A stretch of 64,000 nt of DNA, taken from assembly GCA_963749675.1 (NCBI GenBank), contig CAVVNT010000003.1, positions 180,784 through 244,783 on the forward strand, written 5' to 3'. The translations under genes were made by a program, and so were the position numbers. This DNA is from Roseitranquillus sp963749675. GTDB taxonomy: Bacteria > Pseudomonadota > Alphaproteobacteria > Rhodobacterales > Rhodobacteraceae. Shown here piece by piece: positions 7,941 through 15,406 of this stretch (the first letter of the stretch is position 1; each line of letters opens with the position of its first letter). The notes below the pieces were generated by a model. The model searched no databases and had not been told where the DNA came from. It saw only the letters and a list, made by a program, of their open reading frames with translations.

Positions 7941-8158
7941 CCTGTCCGATCTGCTCTCGCCCCACCAAACTCGACTATCGGCCGTTCTGCTCGCGCCGCT
8001 GCGCCGACGTCGACCTAGTCCGCTGGATGACCGGCGGCTATGCGGTTCCGGCCACAGATGACGAGATCGAAGAGACGGAAGAATCCGCTGATGCAGATCT
8101 GGACAACGGAGCTGACCCCCGTCTAGAACGCGCCTCGCCCCGGCGGTACCGCCGCTGA
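7937..8158 (+). CDS. yacG: DNA gyrase inhibitor YacG
   Basis: A 73-residue zinc-binding protein with the YacG pattern: MTCPIC at the start, then PFCSRRC and ADVDLVRWMTGGYAVP, followed by an acidic tail. The four cysteines (3, 6, 18, 22) form the zinc site. E. coli YacG binds GyrB and inhibits DNA gyrase. ATG 7937 overlaps the previous stop (ATGA) and is preferred over a GTG at 7928 because the zinc motif normally sits at the extreme N-terminus. Confidence 0.93.
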   Translation: MTCPICSRPTKLDYRPFCSRRCADVDLVRWMTGGYAVPATDDEIEETEESADADLDNGADPRLERASPRRYRR

Positions 8159-8163
8159 CCCGT

Positions 8164-8238
8164 GCCCGGGTAGCTCAGGGGTAGAGCAGTGGATTGAAAA
8201 TCCTCGTGTCGGTGGTTCGATTCCGCCCCCGGGCACCA
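8164..8238 (+). tRNA. tRNA-Phe (anticodon GAA)
   Basis: This is a full cloverleaf with acceptor GCCCGGG/CCCGGGC, D arm GCTC/GAGC, anticodon stem with GGATT-GAA-AATCC, T loop TTCGATT and encoded CCA. It closes the conserved core block. The DNA directly after its 3' end is mobile debris, mirroring the situation at tRNA-Thr. Confidence 0.97.
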
Positions 8239-8576
8239 TTACTCCCCAACCTCACACCTGGAAAAGCCAACAAAATAAGGGGTTTCGCTGTTTCTTGCCC
8301 TCCGGATTCCTCGTTTGCTCCGCTTTTTTGCTCCACAATTGGATCTGCGGATGGGCTGGCATTGGTCTCTGTCTCCGGATCGGAAACCGGGCCGAGGCGC
8401 GTGCAACAATTCGAGCGCTGGGAAACGACTCAGAGCTCATGGTCGATCTCGGGAAATATCGACACGATCGAGTAGACCTCAGCGCCGTCGTATCGCCAGT
8501 AGTAGACCGTCTCGTCGAGCGTGAAGGCGCACCAAACCTGCCGGATCGGTTCTCATTCATCTGACAGCACCCTTGG
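8239..8576. other. Gene-free stretch after tRNA-Phe
   Basis: No intact gene is visible. Base composition drops at 8270-8350 relative to the core block. A 40-codon minus-strand fragment (about 8437-8559) reads plausibly as protein, with AFTLDETVYYWRYDGAEVYS, but it has no start codon and no recognisable family. I regard the region as decayed insert DNA downstream of the tRNA. Confidence 0.4.
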
Positions 8577-8762
8577 GACCGCATCTTCCCCGATCCCGCC
8601 TTAACCGTCGCCGCCATCGACCGGCTGGTCCACCACGCGACCAACCTCGAGATGAACGTCGACAGCTACCGCCGACGCGAAGCCGCCGACCGTATGCTCA
8701 ACAAGGCGGACGCCACGCCGACAGCCATCGCCGACAACCTCGATGAGGACGCCACCGCCTGA
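8577..8762 (+). pseudogene. IS21-family IstB helper ATPase, C-terminal relic
   Basis: Sixty-one codons ending at TGA 8760-8762 read DRIFPDPALTVAAIDRLVHH followed by NLEMNVDSYRRREA. This is the recognisable C-terminal segment of IS21 IstB-type transposition helper proteins. The Walker A and B motifs are missing because the rest of the gene is gone. Repeats resembling IS21 ends follow at about 8830-8890, just before the IS110 element. Confidence 0.7.
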
Positions 8763-9018
8763 ACGTCAGCCGCAGCGGCCATCACCAGCCAACTTGCCTG
8801 TCGCCTCCGGCGCATTGCCTTCGGTAATGGGACGTTGTCAGTCAAGTGCGATTTTCACCCCTGCCCCAAGTGGGGCGGGTTGTCAGTTGGCGCGACGGAG
8901 GCGCCGGCGGCGCGGAGATTCGCATGTCGGAGCGATGCCGGCGCTGGGCCACGAGCGCATGGACGCCGTTGGTCGGAATTGGGCTTAGCCCTGCGCCTTT
9001 TGCCGTCTCTCGTCCGCC

Positions 9019-9190
9019 CCGGGTTCATGCTTCGGTCCGTGGTCAGCGCGAGGCTGCCAACATCATGCCTGGTCCAGTGCGGTCCCGAGCGCCCATCTCA
9101 CAAGCGTGCTCGAACGCGAGCGTTCGGCGACGAGGCAATGCTCGGCGTCTCGGGGACCGCGTCCCGGTGGGGACTTCGGACGGCCGGCGC
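9019..9190 (-). ncRNA. Candidate structured (bridge/seek-type) RNA of IS110 copy 1
   Basis: The region after the transposase stop is conserved with the diverged third IS110 copy (60716-60883) although it encodes nothing. On the + strand it contains three hairpins: CGAACG-CGAG-CGTTCG at 9111-9126, GTCCC-GGTG-GGGAC at 9161-9174, and TGG(T)CAGC...GCTGCCA at 9040-9059. In copy 3 the first stem is TCGGAC/GTCCGA at the aligned position. One A-T pair has become G-C on both sides, a compensatory change. A guide-RNA role is inferred from what is known of IS110 elements; transcription is not shown by the sequence. Confidence 0.45.
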
Positions 9191-9261
9191 CTTCGGGCGC
9201 GGCCGAAACCTTCAGCGTTTTCGCCCGCGGCGGGCGGGGCGCATGCGGTGGCTCCCGAGCG

Positions 9262-10296
9262 TCAGGCGGCGCCTGCCGCGGCCCTGCGCGTGAGGCGGAA
9301 GTCCGCGCTGTCCACCCACATCCGGTGCAGGATCACGCCGATCCGGCGCGCCAGGGCGACCACCGCCCGCTTCATCCCGCGCCGTCGAGCGACCTGCAGG
9401 CCCCACGCCTTCAGCCAGCACGGCCTGGCGTGATGCATCATCACCGTCGCCGCCTGGCAGAGCGCAGAGCGCAGACCGGCGTCGCCGGCGCGGGTGATCG
9501 ATCCGACCACGTCGATCTCCCCGGACTGGTGGCGGCCTGGCGTCAGGCCGACCCAGGGCCCGACGTCCTTCGATGACCGGAACCGCTCCGGCGCATCGAT
9601 CGCCGACTTCACCGTGAGCGCCACCTGCGGCCCGACCCCCGGCATCGTCATCATGATCCGGCACGCGGCGTCCTGCTTCGCCAGATCCCGGAGGCGCCGA
9701 TCGAGACCGGCGAGCTCCGCGCGCAACGCCGCCCGGGCGCGGAGCATCGCCTCCGCCAGCGTCTCCAGCATGGCGTTCCCCGCCGCCAGCTCGCGCACGC
9801 GCGCCGCGTAGCCGCCCTTGCTGATCTTGCCGAGCTTGAGGCCGAAGTTTCGCAGCACACCGCGCAGCGACAGCTCGACGTCGATCGCCGCCTTCTGGAT
9901 GGACCGGCGCGCCGTCAGCAGCGCGCGCATCTCCTGCGCCGAGACCGACTTGCAGTGCACTGGCCGGTACCAGCCCATCTGCAGCAGGCGCGCGATCCCC
10001 TCCGCATCGCGCCGGTCCGTCTTGACGGGCATCGCCTTGAGCGCCGCCTTGACCTGGCGCGTCTCCATCAGCACGACCGTGGCGCCCGCCTCCGTGAGCG
10101 CCTTGTGCAGCCACTGCGACAGCGGCCCGGCCTCGAGCCCAACCGCCGTCACCTCGAACGGCAGGCCGAGAACGAACGCCGCGAGCGCCTCCGGTTCGCT
10201 CGGCAGCTTCGCCTCCTTCACCACTCCGCCACGCGCATCGAGGACGCACACCGCCGCGCTTGCAAGAGAGACATCGATCCCGATGAAATGCTCCAT
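9262..10296 (-). CDS. IS110-family transposase (DEDD recombinase), copy 1
   Basis: The 344-residue protein is intact. The N-terminal RuvC-like DEDD domain shows IGIDVSLAS (first Asp), VGLEAGPLSQWL (Glu) and KTDRRDAEGIA (two Asp). The C-terminal Tnp20 domain shows MPGVGPQVALTVKS, the DVGPWVGLTPGRHQSG segment and the catalytic-serine region. ATG at 10296 follows GAAAGGG and opens directly into the first motif, so the longer upstream frame is not needed. IS110 recombinases are guided by an element-encoded structured RNA in the members studied. Confidence 0.95.
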   Translation of the reverse strand: MEHFIGIDVSLASAAVCVLDARGGVVKEAKLPSEPEALAAFVLGLPFEVTAVGLEAGPLSQWLHKALTEAGATVVLMETRQVKAALKAMPVKTDRRDAEGIARLLQMGWYRPVHCKSVSAQEMRALLTARRSIQKAAIDVELSLRGVLRNFGLKLGKISKGGYAARVRELAAGNAMLETLAEAMLRARAALRAELAGLDRRLRDLAKQDAACRIMMTMPGVGPQVALTVKSAIDAPERFRSSKDVGPWVGLTPGRHQSGEIDVVGSITRAGDAGLRSALCQAATVMMHHARPCWLKAWGLQVARRRGMKRAVVALARRIGVILHRMWVDSADFRLTRRAAAGAA

Positions 10297-10440
10297 GTCG
10301 TCGCCCTTTCGTCTTTGCCAAGGAGAGGGGCGCGCCAGACCCGGCGACCCCGCGGCGCCCACTCGCGCCGGGGCGACGACACCAACCGCCGAGAGCAGGT
10401 TCAAGGCTCCTGGGCGCCAGCCCCATTACGGCATCTCGCC

Positions 10441-11894
10441 AGAATTGTTGCCAAAGGTAGGGCCGTTGCCTCGTTAGGAATGGTCCCGGGGTATTCCGGG
10501 AGCAGGAGGTGCGCTGGTGAGGCGGGTGAGCATGACGACGCGAGATGAGCTTCTGGGCGCACTGACGACGCGGTACCGTCGGGCGAGCCGGGTGGGCAAG
10601 GGGCGGATCGTGACGGAGTTCGTGTCGGTGACGGGCTATCATCGCAAGCACGCCGGGCGGCTTCTCCGCGGCGTGGACAAGGTCGACCGATCGAAGCCTC
10701 GGCCCGACCGACGGCTCTACGACGACGCCGTTCGCGAGGCGCTGATCGTGCTGTGGGAAGCCTCGGACAGGATCTGCGGCAAACGATTGAAGCCACTCAT
10801 CCCGATGCTGGTCGCCGCGATGGAGCACCATGGGCATCTGGCCCTCGATCCCCGAGTGCGGGATCGGTTGGAAGCGATCAGCGCCGCCACGATCGACCGG
10901 ATACTTGGTCCGGTGCGCAGGCAGGCGGGCGGTCGCGGTCGTCGCCGCACGGCGCCATCGTCGGCGATCCGTCGCGCTGTGCCGATCCGGACCAATGCCG
11001 ACTGGGACGATCCGCCGCCCGGGTTCTTCGAGGCCGATCTCGTCTCCCACAGCGGACCGCTTAACGAGCGGGAGCTTCGCGCAGACGCTGGTGCTCACCG
11101 ACATCGCGAGCGGCTGGACAGAGTGCGCGCCGCTTCTGTTCCGGGAACAGCAACTGCTGAGCGAAGTGCTGACCGTGCTGCGTAGCGTGACGCCCCTGCC
11201 GATCCTCGGGTTCGACACCGACAATGACACCGTGTTCATCAACGAGACGGTGAAGTCCTGGTGCGAGACATCAGGCGTGGCGTTCACGCGCTCGCGCCCC
11301 TACCGCAAGAACGATCAGGCGCATATCGAGCAAAAGAACGGCTCTGTCGTGCGCCGCATGGTCGGCTATCGTCGCTTCGAAGGCCTGGTGGCGACAGAGG
11401 CCCTGGGGCGTCTCTACAGGCCGATGCGCCTGTTCGTGAACTTCTTCCAGCCGTCGTTCAAGCTCGCGGAGAAGAAGCGAGAAGGCGCGCTGGTCCGGAA
11501 GCGGTATCATGCGCCACTGACGCCGCATCAGCGTCTGGTTGCGGACACGCGCGTCCCACAGGAGTTGAAGGACGCCTTAGACGCACAGCATGCGGCGCTC
11601 GATCCCGTGAGCCTGCTGAGGGACATCCGCGCGGCTCAGCGAGCACTGATCGTGATCGCCGACACAGCGGCCGCCACGACGAGCGACGCGCCGCCGCTCG
11701 AGGCTTTCCTCGATGGTCTCAAGGTCGCCTGGCGCACCACAGGCGAAGTGCGGCCGACGGCGGAGCCGAAGCCCTCAAAGCCGCGCTACCGCACCGTTCC
11801 CGATCCTCTGGAAGCCGTGACAGACACGCTCAAGGAATGGTTCGACGCGGATCCGGCCGTGACCGGACGGCAGCTCCTGGATCGTCTCAAGCAG
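10441..11894 (+). mobile_element. Integrase-type (IS481/ISNCY-like) element, 3' truncated
   Basis: The element begins with a terminal sequence CCAGAATTGTTGCC at 10439-10452. This is partly repeated, inverted, as GGTAACATCCTCGG at the end of the related element at 56806. It carries one transposase gene and is cut at about 11894, where it joins an hsdR fragment through the hexamer AAGCAG. The 3' terminus is therefore lost. Confidence 0.6.
10517..11894 (+). pseudogene. Integrase-catalytic-domain transposase, frameshifted and truncated
   Basis: GTG 10517 follows AGGAGGT. The N-terminal part has an HTH-like region (GYHRKHAGRLL) and a KRLKPLIPMLV segment. The rve-type DDE domain shows FFEADLVSHSG (Asp), GFDTDNDTVFIN (Asp) and RPYRKNDQAHIEQKNG (Glu). 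A one-base insertion near 11061 moves the frame between GPL and TSGSFAQTL. The C-terminus stops at LLDRLKQ and runs in frame into HsdR sequence. It is related to the gene at 55262 but clearly diverged. It cannot make a normal transposase without correction of the shift. Confidence 0.8.
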
Positions 11895-12676
11895 ATCATC
11901 GGCCGCGGCACCCGCACCTTCGACGGCAAGGACTTCTTCACGATCTACGACTTCGTCCGCGCCTACGAGCACTTCAACGACCCCGAATGGGACGGCGAGC
12001 CCCTGCCGCCGGAGGAGCCGACTGCCCCGCGGTCGCCGGACGATCCGCCGGGTCCACCCCCCGAGCCGCCGACAGGCCCCGAGGACCCCCCCCCGCAGGC
12101 GAAAAGATCGTTGTGAAGCTCGCGGACGGGAAGGAGCGGCAGATCCGCTATATCGCCTCCACGACCTACTGGTCCGACGACGGTCGCCCGATCACCGCGC
12201 AGGAGTTCATGAACCAGCTCTTCGGCGACCTCGGCACCCTCGTCGCCTCAGAGGCCGAACTGCGCGAAGTCTGGAGCGACCCCGACCGCCGCGCCGCCTT
12301 CATCCAGCGCCTCACCGAGATGGGTTACGACGCGGACCGTCTCGACGACATGCAGCGCCTGATCGACGCGCCGAACAGCGACATCTTCGACGTCCTCGCC
12401 TACATCCGCTTCACGCTTGCGCCCCTCGCTCGATCGGAACGCGTGGAGACGGCGCGCTCCACGGGCCTGTCAGGCTATGAACCGGAGATGCGCCAGTTCC
12501 TCAACTACGTCCTGCGCGCCTACGAGTTCCACGGCATCGACGAGCTGGCCTCAGGCAAGCTCGCCGACTTCCTGCGCATCCGGTACGGCGGAACGAACGA
12601 CGCGAAGCGCGCGCTCGGCTCCGTCGGCGACATCCGCAACGCCTTCATCGGTATCCAAGGTCACTTGTTCCGCTAA
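11889..12676 (+). pseudogene. hsdR: Type I restriction enzyme R subunit (HsdR), C-terminal fragment
   Basis: From the junction hexamer the frame continues as KQIIGRGTRTFDGKDFFTIY, helicase motif VI of EcoEI-type HsdR, then DPEWDGEP and a proline-rich linker. At a run of nine C (12086-12094) the frame must shift by one base to continue as KIVVKLADGKERQIRYI and the EcoEI-type C-terminal domain. That domain contains DRLDDMQRLIDAPNSDIFDV and ends in IQGHLFR. Nuclease and motor domains are absent, so the piece cannot act as a restriction enzyme. No hsdM or hsdS is in the window. Confidence 0.85.
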
Positions 12677-12696
12677 CCTCAAGCACCGTCGGCGCC

Positions 12697-12758
12697 CGAA
12701 AACGGCCGATGGCCACGCTACGGCTGTAGAATGGCCACGATACCCCCGAAAATGGCCA
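12697..12758. repeat. Phased TGGCCA repeats
   Basis: TGGCCA occurs at 12710, 12732 and 12753, spaced 22 and 21 bases (two helical turns). CGAAAACGGCC and CGAAAATGGCC lie at the two ends. This lies between the hsdR fragment and the end of nrdJ. The pattern resembles the multiple terminal repeats of IS21-type elements; a regulatory array is the alternative. Confidence 0.4.
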
Positions 12759-12803
12759 AGAATTGCTTGGCGATACCAACGGCGGGCGACGTGGGCGCAA
12801 CAT

Positions 12804-15293
12804 TTACTGACACTTCGAGTGGCCGCAGGAAGCACAGGTCATGCAGCCTTCGACCATGTGCATCTCGTACTGTCCGCAGGAAGGGCACGGGATGCCGGGG
12901 GAGCCGACGGCGACGGCGCGGGGGTCGGTCTTCAGGCCGAGGCCCTCTCCCTCGATGAAGCCGATGGCGATCAGGTGGCGCTCGATCACGCCGCCGATCG
13001 CGGCCAAGATCGAAGGAACGTATTTGCCCGCCATCCAGGCGCCGCCGCGGGGGTCGAACACAGCCTTCAGCTCCTCGACCACGAAGGAGACGTCGCCGCC
13101 GCGGCGGAAGACGGCGGAGATCATCCGCGTCAGCGCCACGGTCCAGGCGAAGTGCTCCATGTTCTTCGAGTTGATGAACACCTCGAACGGCCGCCGCCGC
13201 CCGTCCACACGCAAGTCGTTGATGGTGATGTAGATCGCGTGCTCCGACCCCGGCCATTTCAGCTTGTAGGTCTGCCCCTCCAGCGCCTGCGGACGGTCAA
13301 GCGGCTCGGTCATGTAGACGACGTCGCCACCTCCTACCCCAGCCTTCTGCGGTAGGTTGGAGGCCCCGGTTCTAGCAGCCGACGTCACCGGGTCGAGCAG
13401 CTCGCTCAAAGGGGTTTCTAGCGCCTTCGAGATCTTGTCGAGCGTATCAATCCGCGGGTTCTTAATTTTGCCTTTGAGGATGTCGTAGACTGCCGTTGGA
13501 TTAAGTTCGGCCTCGCGCGCCAAAGCCGCGGCATTCTTCCCCTTGGCACTCATAGCAGCCTTCAGGCGACCAGGAAGATCGGCAGGCGCGGCCGCCTCCG
13601 CCACGCTCAGCACGCTCCCCGTCACCGCGTTCGGCCGGTAGGTCGTGCAGCCTTTGCAGCCCTGGTCCCAGGCGGCCATGTAGACCTCGGCGAAATCCTC
13701 GAACGCGATGTCCGCGGGGCAGTTGATCGTCTTCGAGATCGACGAATCCACCCATTTCTGCGCCGCCGCCTGCATCCGCACGTGGTCGAGCGGCGACAGA
13801 TCCTGCGCCGTCGCGAACCACTCCGGCAGGTCCGCGTCCTCGCCCGCATGGTCGCGCCACAGCGCCACGGCGAAGTCGACGACCTCCTCCTCGACCCGCG
13901 ACCCGTCCTTCTGCAGCACCTTCCGCGTGTAGGCCGGCGCGAAGACCGGCTCGATCCCCGACGAGACGTTGCCGGCGTAGAGGCTGATCGTCCCCGTCGG
14001 CGCGATCGAGGTCAGCAGCGCGTTCCGCACCCCGTGCTCGGCGATCAGCGCCCGCACGTCCTCGTCCATGTGCGTCAGTGATCCGCTGCCCAGATAGGCG
14101 TCGCGGTCGAATAACGGGAACGCGCCCTTCTCCGCCGCCAGATGCGCCGACGCCCGGTACGCGGCGCGGGCGACCGCGTGCAACCAGCGCTCCGTCCGGC
14201 GCGCCGCCTCCTCAGTGCCATATCGCAAGCCGGTCATCATCAGCGCATCCGCCAGCCCGGTAACGCCCAAGCCGATGCGCCGCTTTGCCGCCGCCTCCTC
14301 CGCCTGCTGCGGCAGCGGAAAGCGCGAGGCGTCGACGGTGTTATCCATCATGCGGATCGCCACCGCGACCAGCCGCTCCAGCGCCGCCTCGTCGATCGCG
14401 GCGTCGTCCTCGAACGGCCGCTCGACCAGCCGCGCCAGGTTGATCGACCCCAACAGGCACGCGCCGTAGGGCGGCAGCGGCTGCTCGCCGCAGGGATTCG
14501 TCGCCGCAATCTTCTCGGCATAGGCGAGGTTGTTCATCGCGTTGATCCGGTCGATGAAGATCACTCCCGGCTCGGCATAGTCGTAGGTCGCCCGCATGAT
14601 CCGGTTCCAGAGGTCGCGCGCCCGGATCGTCCGGTAGACCGTGCCCTCGAAGACCAGGTCCCACGGCGCATCTGACTTGACCGCGTTCATGAACGGGTCC
14701 GTCACCAGCACACTGACGTTGAAGTTGCGCAGCCGCGCTGGGTCTGATTTAGCTGCGACAAAGTCCTCGATGTCGGGATGGTCGCATCGCAGCGTCGCCA
14801 TCATCGCGCCGCGGCGGCTGCCGGCCGACATGATCGTCCGGCACATCGCGTCCCAGACGTCCATGAAGCTGAGCGGGCCGGAGGCGTCGGCGGCCACCCC
14901 CTTCACCACCGAGCCCTTCGGCCGGATCGTGGAGAAGTCGTAGCCGATGCCGCCGCCCTGCTGCATCGTCAGCGCGGCTTCCTTCAGCGCCTGAAAGATG
15001 CCCTCGAGGCTGTCCGGGATCGTCCCCATGACGAAGCAGTTGAAGAGCGTCACGCTCCGCTCGGTCCCCGCGCCGGCCGTGATCCGGCCCGCGGGCAGGA
15101 ACCTGAAGTCCTCGAGCGCGGCATAAAACTCCGCCTCCCACGCTTCGGGATCGTCCTCGACGGCAGCCAGAGCTCGGGCGATCCGCCGCCACGTATCCTC
15201 GACCGACGAATCGATCGGCGCACCATTGGCATCCTTCAGGCGATACTTCAGATCCCAGATCTGCTCGGCGATGGGGGCGGCGAAGCGGGACAT
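12804..15293 (-). CDS. nrdJ: Adenosylcobalamin-dependent (class II) ribonucleotide reductase with inserted XRE-type HTH domain
   Basis: NrdJ reduces ribonucleotides to deoxyribonucleotides using a coenzyme B12 radical. The 829-residue protein has the first redox cysteine at about 86 (LFNCFVMG), the radical motif NPCGEQ (Asn266, Cys268, Glu270), the substrate loop APTGTISLYAGNVSSGIEP and a C-terminal CPSCG...CASCG redox/zinc tail. Residues about 573-636 are foreign to the family. The segment GRLKAAMSAKGKNAAALARE, then NPTAVYDILKGKIKNPRIDT, is a Cro/CI-type HTH like the N-terminus of S24/LexA-like repressors. It lies between the catalytic domain and the C-terminal TYKLKWPGSEHAIYITIND region. 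The insert DNA is visibly lower in GC. ATG 15293 begins MSRFAAPIAEQIW. Confidence 0.95.
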   Translation of the reverse strand: MSRFAAPIAEQIWDLKYRLKDANGAPIDSSVEDTWRRIARALAAVEDDPEAWEAEFYAALEDFRFLPAGRITAGAGTERSVTLFNCFVMGTIPDSLEGIFQALKEAALTMQQGGGIGYDFSTIRPKGSVVKGVAADASGPLSFMDVWDAMCRTIMSAGSRRGAMMATLRCDHPDIEDFVAAKSDPARLRNFNVSVLVTDPFMNAVKSDAPWDLVFEGTVYRTIRARDLWNRIMRATYDYAEPGVIFIDRINAMNNLAYAEKIAATNPCGEQPLPPYGACLLGSINLARLVERPFEDDAAIDEAALERLVAVAIRMMDNTVDASRFPLPQQAEEAAAKRRIGLGVTGLADALMMTGLRYGTEEAARRTERWLHAVARAAYRASAHLAAEKGAFPLFDRDAYLGSGSLTHMDEDVRALIAEHGVRNALLTSIAPTGTISLYAGNVSSGIEPVFAPAYTRKVLQKDGSRVEEEVVDFAVALWRDHAGEDADLPEWFATAQDLSPLDHVRMQAAAQKWVDSSISKTINCPADIAFEDFAEVYMAAWDQGCKGCTTYRPNAVTGSVLSVAEAAAPADLPGRLKAAMSAKGKNAAALAREAELNPTAVYDILKGKIKNPRIDTLDKISKALETPLSELLDPVTSAARTGASNLPQKAGVGGGDVVYMTEPLDRPQALEGQTYKLKWPGSEHAIYITINDLRVDGRRRPFEVFINSKNMEHFAWTVALTRMISAVFRRGGDVSFVVEELKAVFDPRGGAWMAGKYVPSILAAIGGVIERHLIAIGFIEGEGLGLKTDPRAVAVGSPGIPCPSCGQYEMHMVEGCMTCASCGHSKCQ

Positions 15294-15346
15294 CGATCCA
15301 TTCCTGTGGACAGCCTAGGGGATAGCCAGCCGCGAAGCTGGGGATA

Positions 15347-15360
15347 ACACCATATGGCGT
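15347..15360. promoter_or_regulatory. Near-palindrome between nrdJ and DUF1489, possible NrdR-type box
   Basis: ACACCATATGGCGT is a 14-base palindrome with one mismatch, 54 bases upstream of the nrdJ ATG in the divergent spacer. It resembles the AT-centred NrdR box found ahead of many ribonucleotide reductase genes. The usual second box about 31 bases away is not evident. A hairpin (CCAGC-CGCGAA-GCTGG) lies between it and the gene. No cobalamin riboswitch is recognisable. Confidence 0.3.
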
Positions 15361-15406
15361 TTGGTCGCCTTGCGGAACCCCATCCATTGCGCGAAATTGG
15401 GGATCC

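Larger units (their letters stand above)
8815..10440 (-). mobile_element. IS110-family element, copy 1, with adjoining IS21-like end
   Basis: This 1.6-kb block recurs almost unchanged in the opposite orientation at 56807-58384. The left (transposase 5') end is the sharp break at 10440, where GGCGAGATGCCGTAATGGGG begins on the minus strand; a diverged third copy has the same GAGATGCCGTAATGGGGC end. The right side shared by copies 1 and 2 includes IS21-like terminal sequence (8830-8890), so the true IS110 right end is probably near 8890. Copy 1 keeps about 48 bases near its right end that copy 2 lacks. There are no obvious terminal inverted repeats, as is usual for IS110. Confidence 0.8.

Noticed and set aside
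10297..10440. 5' noncoding end of IS110 as the guide-RNA locus (IS621-like)
   Set aside because: It is only about 145 bases, part of which is conserved terminus. I saw no hairpin with covariation there, unlike the 3' segment. It is not excluded, only less supported.
9212..11287. 691-codon minus-strand frame across IS110 copy 1 and the integrase-type gene
   Set aside because: It is an out-of-frame reading of the IS110 transposase joined to antisense of the neighbouring gene; low-complexity Gly/Arg/Ala composition.
13380..13590. Insertion in nrdJ as an intein
   Set aside because: Only about 64-75 residues are inserted. There are no Hint splicing motifs and no nucleophile at the junctions; the segment reads as an XRE HTH.
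15294..15406. Cobalamin riboswitch ahead of nrdJ
   Set aside because: The spacer is only 113 bases and lacks a B12-box-like core. Only a small palindrome and a hairpin are present.
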